Assembly: GCA_963978895.1 (NCBI GenBank)
Contig: OZ022238.1
Location: forward strand, 19,768,548 to 19,832,547
Direction of reading: 5' to 3'
DNA from: Erpobdella octoculata
Lineage: Eukaryota > Annelida > Clitellata > Hirudinida > Erpobdellidae
Length of the DNA stretch: 64,000 nt
A program made the translations under genes and the position numbers. The notes under the pieces are model-generated. The model was given only the letters and a program-made list of their open reading frames with translations, ran no database searches and was not told where the DNA came from. Shown here piece after piece: positions 13,688 through 26,029 of this stretch; positions within the stretch are counted from its first letter, which is position 1; each line of letters begins with the position of its first letter.

Positions 13688-14060
13688 TCAGCCTAGAATT
13701 GGTTTAAGACCATTAACAGAAAATTTGGAACCTTTATCTAAAAACCAGCCATAATCTATTGCACTGAGAATCGGATCATTATCAATCAAGATAGCGAGGA
13801 CATTCCGTCTGGTGTGAAAAGCTCGCTGTATATCGTACCTAATGACACTTAAGATTGGTGACAACTGTGTCAGTGTCTTTGGCGTACCACTATTAATATG
13901 ACTTTTAAATCGTGCCTGGTCAAATTTTTGACAAAGTTTTGCGTCCTGCTCTAACCACACACGAACGAGGTATTTTTCAGCCAACGTAAATGATTGATCC
14001 TTCAATTCAGTATATTCAGCAAATTTGTTTAAGTATCTTTGAGGCTCACACGTAAATGCT
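13688..14060 (-). pseudogene. Fragment of an element-associated protein, family not identified
   Basis: A minus-strand open frame of about 105 codons (13688-14005) contains the phrase FTLAEKYLVRVW and, near its end, YGWFLDKGSKFSVNGLKPIL. Coding extends upstream in frame to about 14060 (PQRYLNKFAEYTELKDQS). I associate this type of sequence with multi-copy uncharacterised proteins in invertebrate genomes but cannot assign a function. No start codon, splice site or terminal repeat could be fixed, so it is treated as a fragment. Confidence 0.45.
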
Positions 14061-14344
14061 GCATTTTTGGTTCAAATTTTGCTGAGAGCATCATCTTCAG
14101 TCAGAGGTTCTGACAAAAAGTGTGTGTAAAATTGCAGAATAATACATAAAAGAGTGTTCCAAGACCAAAAATAATTTTACAATATTGGGCAAAATAGAGC
14201 GCGTAGATTTATTGGCAAATGAGTTGAGGTATTATGAGTCATGCAGGAAACCTTACGTTAAAGCTGAAAATCGTTTTCACCATGCTAAAGCATGTATGTA
14301 CGCAGACAAACTGTTCTAATGTTTAATAAATAAAATAATGTAAC

Positions 14345-15640
14345 CATATTGGCTTCAGATCTGGTCGTTCTACTACAACTGCTCTACTTAAACTTTATAA
14401 TGATCTGATTGTTTCTTCTGATTCTGACCTCTCTACTCTTCTTCTTTGTCTTGATTTTTCATGTGCATTTGATACAGTTGATCACTCACTTTTATTGATT
14501 GTACTTGATACATTTTTTAATATAACTGGTAAATCACTCGCATAGGTTAATTCATATCTATCTAATAGATCTTGTGTTTTAAAACTCATCTTTTTATGTA
14601 TCTATTGAATCTTCTAAATCTACTTCTGTATTTTTAAATTATGGTGTTCCTCAAGGATTCGTTCTTGGCCTTTAACTATTTATTCTATATACTTCCGAAC
14701 TTCCTTATACAATATCTTTTCACTTTCTCAATAGTCAAACGCATGCTGATGACTCTTATGTCTATTTTGCTCTTTCTAACTCTTCTCTTAAGTCTGTTTC
14801 TTAATCAAACCATTGCCTGCCTTCAATCTATTATCTTTTGAAGTTTTTTTATGTGTCTTAAGCTTAATGCTGATAAGTTTGAAATAATCTTTTTCAATAA
14901 GTCTTCTAAATCTGTAACTCTGCTTTTTTGGTTTTGCCACTTCTACCTTCTCTTTCTATTTTTCCTTCTTCTCTTATTCGTAGTTTAGGTTTTCTCTTTG
15001 ACTCCAACTTGTCTTTAACTCCTCAAATATTATCTGTCAGTAGATCTTGCTACTTCCATATACGACGCATTAAACAACTTCTTCCACTGCTCGATGATCC
15101 TACTTTACATCTAGTTTTTTCTCTTATTCTGTCTAGAATTGACAATTGCAATTTTTTCTACTATGATCAACCTGACTCTACCCTTCATCCTCTCTCTAAA
15201 GCCTTCAATTGTACTGCACGCTTAGTTTCTCGCATATCTTTCTTTTCTCATATCTTTCCATCTTTTGTTCTTCTTCATTGGCTACCTTTTAAATATAGGA
15301 TGATGTTTAAAATTTGCCTTACTAATGTTTAAAATTAAAAATTGCTCTTCTCCACTCTACCTAACTAACTTAATAACAATCCCTCCTAAGTCTAGTTTTT
15401 GATTTTCCTCTCTTAACCACTTTCATATCTTTTCTGACAAGCATTGTTTTGCTAAAAGTTCTTTTTCCTACTCTGGTCCCTATCTCTGGAAACTCTCTTC
15501 CTACTTCTCTAACTAAATCTACTTCTCTCACAGTTTTCGACCGGGGACTTAAGACTCATTTATTTAAAAATTTCGTTTCCGAACGCTCTATAACATTAGG
15601 AAATAGCGCTATATAAATTCAACTGATTGATTGATCGTAA
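14345..15640 (+). mobile_element. LINE fragment (CR1/L2-like), 3' half with RT relic and tail
   Basis: The plus strand carries decayed reverse transcriptase: GFRSGRSTTTALLKLYNDL, then FSCAFDTVDHSLLL, a GVPQG-like segment near 14640 with changes, and an ADD catalytic box near 14737. Many stops and frameshifts separate these. The C-terminal tail reads on to about 15560 (GDLRLKTHLFKNFV-like). The 3' end shows AGCGCTATATAAAT followed by a short (TTGA)n run near 15625, typical of L2/CR1-type LINEs. The 5' part is missing. Confidence 0.8.
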
Positions 15641-16260
15641 AATTTTTACGGCAAATTAAAAATGAGAACGGCAAGCCCTAAAAAAGCAGTCACAAAGCAA
15701 AAAACAAACCACAATAATAAAGAAAAATTTAAAGCAAGGTGCGATCGATAAAAATCAAGTTAACCATGAATACCGGTCAGTATTGAAAGAGCAAAAACAA
15801 AGAGACGCGAGAAAGGCAGATGCGCAGAAGCGCCATACCAAAATTAACCGTAGGTGGAAATAACAAAAATTTCAACCTACGAAATAAATGAAGCGAAAAG
15901 CAAATTAAATAATTGCCTCCGAAATAACTTTTTTTATCAAATTTTATGGAAAAAACCAGAATTCTCTACGGTGTCTAGTTTTCGAGTTTATTTTTCTCAC
16001 TAGTCACCCAGCCATCCGTTAAAAATGTTTTATTAGGTTCCCTTTTTAGAATCAAGTTTCTAAAAATGCCCTCACAGTGACAGTTTTTTTTTTAAATTTG
16101 ATGTTTTGTGACGATGCAAAATGTAATTTTTTTGGCTCAGTATGGATTTTTTATTATAAATTTTGAATTAAGATTCTACTGAGAATTTATTTTATTTAAA
16201 TTTTGTCGAATCAATTTAAAATTTAATTATAGTGTATAGTTTTTAAACGTTTATTAATTC
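15641..16260. other. No recognisable feature
   Basis: AT-rich. An A-rich stretch near 15650-15760 and a short Lys/Arg-rich reading near 15800 are not convincing genes. Confidence 0.4.
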
Positions 16261-19085
16261 AACAAGGTTGATGAAAGGAGTTAACTCCGCGAGACAATCA
16301 ACCTTAAAATGTTGTAATCACTCAAAACAAGTAAAATCAATACAAAGTCATAATAAAGTCAAAAAAAAGTCAACAGAGATATCATGAAAAAAATTTGAAA
16401 AATTGAGGTAAAATTATAATAAGATGTTCGTATATTAATCTAAGTCTTTATTTACACTGAAAACCTTTGCTGACTTTTTGAAGGTTTGTAAAGAAGACAT
16501 AATAAGATTTGCAAACGCATTATTCCAAATCTTCAGGCCTAGGTGTTTTAGGAAATATTTTCGAAGATTCGTTTTATAAGTACCTATTCTAACATTATCT
16601 ACTATACGTAGGTTGTTAAAATGCACATTTTTTGATAAAATAAAGTAATTTTTAAATATTGCTGGTAATTCATTATTAAAATATTTAAACATAAAAATTA
16701 AAACTTTATAAATATAAATTTGGTCCAATTTCAACAATTGTCCTTGTTCAAAAATGTGGAAACAGAGGCAAAACGAGGTGTCTTAAAGATGACTCTTATG
16801 CACCGTTTCTGCAAGGTTGATAACTGTTTTCTTGCTTTCTTGGATGTTGGGCACTTTATAATATTACAATAGTTGAGGTAAGGATAGATAAATTAGTAGT
16901 AAATAGTAAGTAAAGTAGATTTGTTTAATAGATGAAAAGACGTATAGAGAACACCAATATTGCGAGAAACTTGTTTACATACACTACTTACTTATATGAT
17001 CATCCCATGTAAGAAATTCATTGATATATACTCCTAGAAACTTAGTGGAAGATACATTAATTATCCGAGAGTTTTCAATAAAACTTTCTATAGAGGCTGC
17101 TGGCATGGGCGTAGGGCGATGTTTGTGAAATGCTAAAGAGCTAGTTTTTGCTGCATTAAGTGATAGTTTATTACTTTTGAACCAGTCCGAAACTAATTTC
17201 AGTTCGGTATTGGTTTTAATAATTAGGTCCTTAAGATTCTTATCTCCTTTTAGTGCATTAGTGTCATCTGCAAATAGAACAATGTTAAAAATATTTGTCA
17301 AATGGACAATATCATTAATATAAAGGATAAACAAAAGTGAACCTAATACTGAGCCCTGGGGCACTCCACAAGTTATTTTATTCATGGTTGAACAACTGCA
17401 TTTATAGAAAACATATTTTTTCTATTAAACAAGTAACTCTCAAACCATTTAAAAGCTGCATTACGAACACCATAATATTGCAGTTTGCTTAATAAAATTT
17501 CATTATTCACTGTATCAAAAGCCTTGCTCAAATCAAAAAATATAACTATGTACAAAAATAATTATTTTCTAAGTTTTGAGAGACCTCGTCATACATCTGC
17601 ATTATTGGCATGTAGTTGGAATAGCCAACTTGAAAACCAAATTGAAAATCATTAATTATTGAATTTGAACTTAGAAAATGATAGAGTCTAATATATAAGA
17701 TTTTTTCAAATAATTTGGGAAAATACGGCAGTAATGAAATAGGACTATAATTACAGCCAGATTAATATATTGGGACTATTTTTGCAATTTTAAGTTTATC
17801 AAGAAATGTCCCAGTAACTAGTGAGACGTTGATGATATAGGACAAAATATTGGCTAATTTAGAGATGGATGCTTGAATGATATAAGGATCCAGATCATCT
17901 ATGCCACAACTGTAAGAAACTTTGAGTGATTTTGTAAGAAGTATTATTTCGTTGGAGTCCGTTGGCTGAAGATCGAGATTGTGCTTGTTGGGTGTAGATA
18001 GGTAGTCGCTGAAAGATTAGCTGCAATGAGGAATACTTTCTGCTACACGGTCACCAATGTTTGAGAAGTAGTTGTTGAAAGAACCAGCAATTATCAAAGG
18101 ATCAGTACATTTTTCATTATTTTGTAGTTTGAAGTAGTCGGTGTCATCACTTTGTTTTTTTTCGAGGTTTATGATGGAACCAATTGTTTGCCACGTTTTT
18201 CTAGAGTTGTTTTTGTAACTATTAAATTTTTCATGATAATAATTTTTTATAGTTTTATCTATTATTTTTTTAAATTCATTTCTGAAAGTTACGAAAACTT
18301 TTTTGGTGTTTTCGTTAGGATTTTTTATGAATTTCTTGTAGAGTTTTGATTTCAACTTGCATGCGTTAAGTAGCTCGTCAGTCATCCATTCATGTTTAAA
18401 TTTTTGTTTTCTTGTAGATTTATGCTGAAAGCATAGATTATAGTGAGATTGGTAAATTTCTTGAAAGGTGTTGTAGGCTAGATTGACTTCATTAAGATTA
18501 CAAGCGTTATAAACCTGAAACCAGTCAAGATTATTCAAGTTTCTAAAAATTGCTTCTTGTTTTTTTCAAAAACGTTTCGGGCTAAGTATGGTGCTTGATG
18601 GTGGGTTTTAGGAAAGTAGAATTAGCATATGGTCCGAGATATCGTAAGTAATAACTGAAGAAAAACTGTGCTCCAGGGAGAGGTTCACAATTAAATTATC
18701 AATTGTGGAAGAGGTAGTACTTGTTGTTCTGGTTGCTCTTTGTATGACAGGGATAAAACTGAAAAATTGCATCATGTTGATAAAAAGAGAAGAAATTTTG
18801 TCTTTTTTGTTGAGATCTATGTTAAAATCTCCAGCGAGGATAAAACGTTTTTTGGGCTTGAGGGTACATGAGAGAAAATCAGAAAGCTCTTCTATAAAGT
18901 TTAAAGGTTTGGTGTTAGGGGGTCGATAAATTGTGCAAATATTTAGTTTTGTTTTTTTGTAGCAGAGTTTGATATGTATGTATTCCAAGGTTGACGAAAT
19001 AAAGTTACATTCGACTGACTGAAAGTTCATGGTTTCTTTAAAGAAAAATCCAACTCCTCCACCTTGTCATTCATCTCTATTTTTT
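16261..19085 (-). pseudogene. LINE-B ORF2: endonuclease and reverse transcriptase, broken
   Basis: In minus-strand order: an APE-type endonuclease segment (19085-18608; starts QGGGVGFFFKE after a stop, with AGDFNID, STIDNLIVN and SDHMLI catalytic-type motifs), a linker (18538-18017), a heavily broken palm region (about 18000-17390), then the RT core (17385-16984) with CGVPQGSVLG and the catalytic FADDTNA. A C-terminal segment at 16737-16435 (GLKIWNNAFANL) is followed by a 3' UTR to about 16261. It fits CR1/Jockey-like LINEs. The endonuclease N-terminus is missing where a plus-strand LINE (19090-20165) interrupts the element; ORF1 lies beyond that. Confidence 0.88.
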
Positions 19086-19089
19086 GTTA

Positions 19090-20165
19090 TTAACTTATAA
19101 CCTGGATATTTAAAGTTTAAAGTAACTTGTGGCGTGCCTCAGGGGTCGGTGCTAGGCCTTCTCTTATTTCCTGTCTACATTAATGATTTGTGCACTGTTT
19201 CGCGTCATCTCGAATTTGTCTTGTTTGCCGATGATACCAAACTTTTTGCTTCTGGTGAAAACCTAAAAGATTTATATGATGTTACTAATCATGAACTTTT
19301 TTCCGTTTATAAATGATTTTGGGCTAATAAACTTTTTTTAAATATAAGTAAAACCAACTATATTCTATTCCACCATAGAAATGAATTAATTTGTTCTGAT
19401 TATCAACTTCTTATTGACGATAAACCTATTGCGCGAGTTTCCTCGTGTAAATTTCTTGGAATGTTATTTGATTCAAATTATCCTACACGTCTAAAGTCTC
19501 TCCACATCCTACAGAAAAAAATCATCCGAATATTATTTAACTTGCCCTTTGCATCATCTTGTAAAATAAAAATGATCGAGAATAACCTACTGAATGTATA
19601 TCAAATTAATTTTTTTCTTGTAAGTAGTTTCATGTACAAATATGACAACCATATGTTACCGTCGTCATTTGATAACCTTTTCACAAAATCGTCTCATGTA
19701 CATTCTCATGATGTGCGTTCTTTGCATTGCTTTCGGTCTGATTTTGCTCGAACAACTCTCAAAACATTCTCCATAAAATGTTTTGGTCCGCGGTTGTATT
19801 CAAGTAATCATATAATAATTTCTTCATTGAAAAGCATTTCGCTATTTAACAAATCGTTGAAATCTTACATATTACAGCTAGATTCATAATTTCAATATCT
19901 ATATACTTATGTTAACTTCTATACAAATATGTTAACTTAGTATATATATACTTATGTTTACTCCTATACACTTATGTTAACTTTTATTTCTCTGTATCAG
20001 TTCGTATTTAAATCTAAATTTTTGTTTATAGGTCGTCCAGTTAACGGGAAATAATTCTCTTTGGATGAACCTTTTGAGCACTTGATTTTTTCCCTTATTT
20101 ATAACTTCATTGTTGTACTTAATTGTTTTGTTTCGTGCTCAATAAATGTTAAAAAAGGTGGGTTT
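19090..20165 (+). mobile_element. LINE-C, 5'-truncated, lying inside LINE-B
   Basis: Starts inside RT at TCGVPQGSVLG, followed by EFVLFADDTKLF (catalytic FADD). A stop near 19314 and an internal deletion after CKFLGMLFDSN separate it from a C-terminal open part at 19461-19889 with LQKKIIRILFNLPF and IKCFGPRLYSSN. A 3' UTR continues to GTGCTCAATAAATGTTAAAAAA at about 20155. It is the same general family as LINE-B but in the opposite orientation. Its two flanks are the ORF2 endonuclease start and the ORF1/ORF2 boundary of LINE-B, which is the basis for calling it an insertion. Confidence 0.8.
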
Positions 20166-20169
20166 TAAA

Positions 20170-21560
20170 TGTAACATAACGTCTGAATTTCAGCGTAATG
20201 TTTGTTCAAGCTTCGACAAAAGAATGTGTTATATTAAATGACGTTTCGGACAGTCTTTTTTCTATTGATTCTAAAATGTCATAATGTGTGTCAAATTCAT
20301 TGTTGATTGCCATTTTTGTTAGTTATAGTTTTAACTGCATTTTTCGATCCGGCAACTTCTACGGCAGCCTGTTTTTTTTTGCTTTTTGTCGGTTCGACAG
20401 CAATGCGTGGGTTGAAAATCTATTTTCTAACTAAAACATGTTGAAGCCAAAAAGTGGGATCAAGTACCCTAAGCATATTTATGTCTTCAATTGTTATTCT
20501 GAAAGATGACTAATTTTTTGTTGTAGTGGTATTTTTATATCTTTTTTAAAAACTTTACTGGTAAAAAAAAACTTCAATATTTTTACTCTTGATATAATCT
20601 TCGACGTTTTTACTTTCTACACTTTCGTCTAAGTTCCCGACATATATAACTTTTTTTAACATTTTTTGAGCTACTGGTAAAGCTGAAGTACTTATGCCTT
20701 TGCATATTATGACTTTTTTATCCGACTTATTAATATCAGTGTTTTGTTCGGTTGCTTTTTTCAAAATTTCCTTTTATTATTCAGGAAAAATAAGCAAATC
20801 TTTTTTGTTTTTATTGTGTTTTACAATGATAAATTTGTCGTCAATGTTTTCTGAGTAGTTTTTTTTTAACTATGTCAGCCCATGCCTTTTTGAATCTAGA
20901 AGTTTCTGGTTGTTCAGTAGATACGATAACATTTGTATTTTTTTGTTTGGCACGTTCGTTAACTATTTCATTCGGTGTGCGTTCAATATTTTCTATTCTA
21001 TCGTCAATTTTTTCTAATCTATTTTTTCACAATTAAATGTTAACATTGCTAGTCTCCGAAAATCAACCGGACAGTATTGAGGCTTATTTTTTTTTGTAAT
21101 TATTTGTTGTAATGAATTTTAATAATTCAACTATTTCTTTCAACTTGTCATGTTTACTTTGGCCACTCGTTTGCGATTTAAACTTTTCTCTTTTGTAGCC
21201 TCAAAATCAGCAAAGATTAGTGTTTTGCTGTTGAGAACTCCTCATAATTGTAAAAATTTATTTTTTTTCTGAAATTGAGTATTTTCAATAACAGTAGAGT
21301 TTTTAGGATACAACTTAAGAGTTCGTTTGTAACTAATCGACGTGTCATTATCGCTCACTAAGCACGTGCCTTTAGCAAAAACGCAATTTATCGACGAAAC
21401 TACTGAATAAAATAATAAAAACAACTTCCTTCTTTGAGACTTGATTTTCTGATAAATACTTTCGGATCTTTTATTTGAGTCCAATCTTGCACGTGTTTTA
21501 TCAAAATATTTTCTAAGTTCAACTTGGGAAACCGCACGCCACAACGAAGGCACAAAGATC
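20170..21560 (-). pseudogene. LINE-B ORF1 remnants, upstream of ORF2
   Basis: Minus-strand fragments in order: 21553-21242 (unrecognised, basic), a coiled-coil-like stretch near 21050-20880 (EIVNERAKQKN, FKKAWADIVKK), an RRM-like segment at 20764-20555 (KKVIYVGNLDESVESKNVEDY), and RITIEDINMLRVLDPTFWL near 20510-20450. A start for ORF2 may be the ATG reading MAINNEFDTHYDILESIEKR near 20310. The VYVGNL and LDP-x-x-W patterns are typical of ORF1 proteins of CR1-like LINEs. All parts are broken by stops. Confidence 0.6.
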
Positions 21561-21982
21561 GAAAAAATAAATCCACAAAATTTCAGTTTGATTGCATAAC
21601 GGGAAGTTTGTTTTTATAATCGACAAAGGGTCCCAACATCTGACTCAAGCAAACAAGTAAATACGATGAAGTTATTATAAAGCAGCCGTTCACAACTTCT
21701 TTAGTGCCGAGTCCCCCGTGATAAAATTTGCCATGCTGTGGCATCCCCTATGATTAAATTTGACTCACTGCATTGTTACAACAATTAACATTGATATAGA
21801 TTTAACAGTAATACTCCTACAATACTTTTTTTGGGTTTTAGAATTTTAGCCTATTATTTCTGGGCATCTTGCATTCTCAATTTTAAATTGTATACAATAA
21901 TTATAATTTAACTTATTATTAAACAAATTAAATATAATTTTTCCATCAATAATTTTTTACAATGTAAAAACAAATGACTTTG
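21561..21982. other. No recognisable feature
   Basis: AT-rich, possibly the 5' UTR of LINE-B at its left edge. No gene or repeat end identified. Confidence 0.35.
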
Positions 21983-22197
21983 AATTCACTCACACTGCTC
22001 AGGCCAACTCAACCTTCCGTCCTTCATTGGTCGATAAATGAGTTTCACGACTGGGGTGTAAATAGGGTTCGGCACTTTCCGATTTCGGATAGACGCGCGG
22101 GTGGCAGGTTACCCTGTGTGATCCCATATGCACGAGTCGTTCCCGGCGCTGCTGTGGTATTATCAATACGAAGTGGCGCCCTAATGTTCAATACATT
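21983..22197 (+). mobile_element. SINE, 5'-truncated copy
   Basis: The plus strand matches the body of the SINE at 9585-9887 from GAATTCACTCACACTGCTCA through GGGTTCGGCACTTTCCGATT to GCACGAGTCGTTCCCGGCGC. The tRNA-like head with A and B boxes is missing, so it could not be transcribed by pol III on its own. Confidence 0.88.
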
Positions 22198-22611
22198 TTT
22201 AAAAATCCATTATAATTTTGTAATTCGGTGACTAAAAATGCAAATTATTTTTTGATGATAGTAAGTCTATAAAATAAGAAAACATTGATAACAGTATTCT
22301 AAATACTTAATTTGCAATGTATGTAAATAAATAGAAAATAATTTATAATTTATTTTACGACGATTTAGTTATCGAATGTTATTTTAATTAAATAAGCAAA
22401 CATAAAACCAAATGAAATTAAACTTTTAGAAAAAAAAATTAAATTACTGAAATCATCAACACCATTTGTGAATTTGAATTATTGGTTTGCACTTGTGATT
22501 TCATCCTTCAGTTGATAAGCAAGAAAACATAAACCGATAAAAACCTTTCGAAATAGTCTGTGTTTGGTTTTTATATTAAAACAATTTTTATTTCAAATTT
22601 AAAAATATTTT
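22198..22611. other. No recognisable feature
   Basis: Very AT-rich; nothing recognised. Confidence 0.45.
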
Positions 22612-22790
<179 letters not shown>

Positions 22791-22867
22791 TTTTCTTACT
22801 AAGAGTTTAATGTACAAAATTATGACAATTTAAAAAATCAATCTCGAAAAGCAATCGAGTGTACATT

Positions 22868-23224
22868 AACCGGGGTTTTTGAAAGTTTTTCAATTGTTCT
22901 TCTCTCTTGCTCCCGTTTCCTTCCCCGCTTGCTCTACCGTTCCCGTTTGCTTTCCCGTTCCCGTTTACTATCCCGTTTCCGCTTGTTTTTATGTTCCGCT
23001 TGCTCTCCCATCAATTTATCTTAAATGTAAAATTTTATTTGGCAATTGACGACAACTAAGTTGATATTTGATGAAAGTAATTTAGGTTATGACACCTTAT
23101 TGTTTTTCCAAAATAACTTTTTTAAATAATTTAAAAAAATTATTTTAAATAGTTTAAGACCTATACTCAGACATACCAAATGTACACAAAAAATTTCATA
23201 AAAATCGGTTTAGCCGTTTCGGAG

Positions 23225-23261
<37 letters not shown>

Positions 23262-23262
23262 T
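22868..23262 (-). mobile_element. Short non-autonomous Helitron of the CGGGA-minisatellite family
   Basis: On the minus strand the left end reads TCTATATATATA and leads into AAATCTCCGAAACGGCTAAA and GTGTACATTTGGTATGTCTG. The same 5' region occurs at 56533, 60357 and 60533. The other end holds CCCGCTTGCTCTACCG-like minisatellite (22905-22990) and then AAAAACCCCGGTTAATG in place of the usual hairpin. The TC start is good. The 3' hairpin has decayed. No RepHel gene is present. Confidence 0.7.
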
Positions 23263-23339
23263 TTTTCATACTTTATATTATCTTCTATTTTTAGTTTAAT
23301 TTTTTTTTATAAATCTAAGAGCGAATTAATGTATTTACT

Positions 23340-23811
23340 ATTTTTAAATGCTTTTATTTAACTCAACTCGTCTCTTTGTTTGTTTGTTTGTCTGTGGTGA
23401 TCGAATCTCAGAAGCAAAAATTCACCCACTTTTCGACCACCTATGGCTCTAAAACTTTTAGGAAAGCTTTATTCTGGATGACAATACATGATCTGAATGT
23501 TAAGCCTTAAATCAATTAAAATTAGTCAAAGTTGTCCGTTAGGGTTAGGGTTAGGGAAAGGTAAAGCGACCAAGAGCGGGAAAGCGTACGGGATCGGGAG
23601 AGCGACCGGGAGCAAGAAAGCGAACCAGAGCGAGAAAACGGCAGGGAGCGGGAAAGCGACTGGTATCAGGAAAGCAGCTGGGAGCGGGAAAGCGGCCGGG
23701 AGCGGGAAAACGACCGAGAGCGGGAGAGCAAGCGGGAAAGGAAACGGGAGCGAGAGACAAACATTAGAAAAACCTCTAAAAATCCGGGGCAACGCCGGGT
23801 ATCCCGCTACT
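23340..23811 (+). mobile_element. Helitron-family copy with (TTAGGG)3 and minisatellite
   Basis: Starts in a region shared with 42470-42710 (TTTATTTAACTCAACTCGTC, then TTTGTTTGTTTGTCTGTG, then CATGATCTGAATGTT). It carries three TTAGGG units at 23539-23556, then a run of GAGCGGGAAAGCGACCGGGA-like units to about 23750. It ends with ACATTAGAAAAACCTCTAAA and a CCGGGGCAACGCCGGG hairpin followed by TATCCCGCTAC. This matches the 61511 Helitron end except that CTAG has changed. The open frames through the minisatellite are not genes. Confidence 0.72.
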
Positions 23812-24442
23812 ATCATATGAAAGAAATAAACATTGTACAAGATTGAGCGTAACGATTGTTTTAGATTCAAAAATTTTAGCTCGTTGAATCAGATAAAGAG
23901 GCAAATAAAAGCCTTTTTTGAAAAAATTATTTTTTACCTTTACTTGTTACAACCATTTTATTTAGTTTTATACTTTTATTACTCTCGTGAGCCTTTCATT
24001 CCGGTTTTATATTTTTAATCTTTCATGTCGGCCGTCGTTTTGCCGGCCACGACGTACACATCTACTTCTCGGCTAGCTACTTGTTTATCGTTTTGCTGGT
24101 CGCTTTGCCGTTTTCAAAGCCAATTTCTATTAAGTTTACATGATTTCTAAAACCGATTCTCATTCCATATCAAACATTCAACAATATCTTACGCAATTTC
24201 ACTCCACTTCACGTTTTCTGTTTTTACAGTAGTATACCTGTTTTCTATATTCCATGTATCCCGGTTAAATTTCATCTCACATTATTTTATCTTTGCTAAG
24301 TTTTATCAAAACTATATCGAGTTGCATTATATTTGTTTCCTAATCGTCTAGTTTTAAGAAAATACGTTTCGCCATTACTCCAATTTCAGTTCGACTTTTA
24401 CATTCGCCCGCTTTTGAATATTTTTATTATTTTCTATTTAAA
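23812..24442 (+). other. Probable 5' region of the Penelope-like unit
   Basis: No gene is seen. It lies just upstream of the hammerhead at 24443 and includes a GC-richer part (CATGTCGGCCGTCGTTTTGC, near 24027). The last ~60 bp are T-rich as in the other hammerhead units. Confidence 0.35.
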
Positions 24443-24486
24443 GGGCTCTGATGATGGCTTTCAAGCCGAAACTGTACAGTAAGCCC
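24443..24486 (+). ncRNA. Minimal hammerhead ribozyme-like motif, copy 2 (best preserved)
   Basis: Helix I pairs GGGCU (24443-24447) with AGCCC (24482-24486), 5 of 5. The core CUGAUGA is at 24448-24454, then one extra U. Helix II pairs GGCUU with AAGCC. GAAAC follows, and helix III is the palindrome ACUGUACAGU at 24471-24480 counted from its overlap with GAAAC. The cleavage triplet would be GUA, cutting after 24481. This is the open-ended type I layout reported for Penelope-like elements. Ribozyme activity is inferred, not shown. Confidence 0.72.
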
Positions 24487-24773
<287 letters not shown>

Positions 24774-24777
24774 TTAG

Positions 24778-25225
24778 GGATGTGCCGGATACTATATTTC
24801 ACCGGATACCGGATACAGGATAGCAGCCGGATAATGAAACTGCCGGATACCAAATACCGGATTATAGCGGTTCCGGATTTGGGATGCCGGATAGCGGATA
24901 CCTGAAATTTTTAAAACATTCAAAGTTTCAAGTTCAAGTTCTACCTTTGAAAGTAATGAGTAATAACAGATCATATAAAAAGATTTAAACAAGTTGCAAC
25001 TAAGTTCACAAAAAAATGCAAATACAAAGTAACATTCAAATTATTTGCTAACTAGCCTAGCTGATTAAGAGCTCCACACTTATTTTTAAAATCATTAGTT
25101 GCTCAGTTTTTTTGGCAAGAGATGGCAACGTGTGCCACTTAACACATTTCCTGGACAGCTAAAACGGCGTTCACTGTCAACACTTGCGGTGGAAACAAGT
25201 AAAGATAAAATTTTTTTTAATGAAA
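24778..25225 (-). mobile_element. hAT transposon relic: 3' end and dimerisation domain
   Basis: The minus strand at about 25225-25115 reads ASVDSERRFSCPGNVLSG and HLLPKKL, the C-terminal dimerisation motif of hAT transposases (SER-x-FS...LLP). Downstream in the same orientation lies a run of CCGGATA-type repeats, and the element ends at TAGGGATGTGCCGG (24778), a typical hAT terminal inverted repeat start. The rest of the transposase is missing. Confidence 0.72.
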
Positions 25226-25261
25226 TGCTTTTGAGTTGAGCCGTTTATATCTCGATAATTC

Positions 25262-25400
25262 AGGCGTTTGCTCTCCGTTCTCGCTCACGCTTGCTATCCC
25301 ATTCCCGTTCTCGCTCGCGCTCATTTTCTCTTTTTAATTTTAATTCTTTCCTAACTTCTTTTAGCCCATAAAACGTAAAATAGATTTGCTAAAACTGGCT
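25262..25400 (-). mobile_element. Internal fragment of the minisatellite Helitron family
   Basis: Contains degenerate TTGCTCTCCGTTCTCGCTCA units and then ACTTCTTTTAGCCCATAAAA and CGTAAAATAGATTTGCTAA. The latter are the same as 61095-61137. No ends are preserved. Confidence 0.65.
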
Positions 25401-25499
25401 AAAACTTGCTTGAAGCCTTCAAACGTTGTTACGTAAACTAAACTTGAATTGTATTACGCAAATACCGTACCGATTTGAATTTTATTACGCACCCCGACG

Positions 25500-25870
25500 C
25501 GTTTCATACATGAAAAAAACTCGTCACCTTAGCAACCGAAACTATTTAACTATTAAAAAAAATAACAAAGATTCAGTAAATAACGTATTCGGTTGAGTTT
25601 TAGTTGTGAATATGTATTTATATTAAATTGTTAATAAATAAAATATAAAATTTTATAAATTTTTCGTTAAAATTTAATTCATATAATGAAAAAAATCGTA
25701 ACCTTAGCAACCGAAACTATTCGGCCGAATAAATAACCTAGATTCAGTAAATAACGTATTTGGTTAAACTTTAGTTGTAATTATTATTAATGAATAAAAT
25801 AACAATAAAATCTAAATTTTTCGTTAACATTTATTTAAATATAAATCCGCGGTCTGCATTTTACCCACCC
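25500..25870. repeat. Two-copy tandem repeat of ~180 bp
   Basis: The phrase ACCTTAGCAACCGAAACTAT occurs near 25530 and 25712. Both copies are followed by AGATTCAGTAAATAACGTAT and a TTTAGTTGT segment and preceded by CATGAAAAAA. Both flanks also share an ACGCGTTTCA motif (25498, 25873). Origin unknown. Confidence 0.75.
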
Positions 25871-26029
25871 ACGACGCGTTTCAATATACGTTTCGTTACG
25901 CAGTGTATATTCTTCGAAATAAGGCAATCCAGGCCAAATTTTTCAAAACCCTTTCTTAATTAGCACCTAAAACTAAAAGATACCTAAAAAAACCTGCGTC
26001 AGATTTCGCTGACCCCAACCCTTTCAAAA

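Noticed and set aside
23539..23556. Telomere or chromosome-end fusion
   Set aside because: The TTAGGG run is only three units and lies in the same repeat context as at 42686, so it is part of a mobile repeat.
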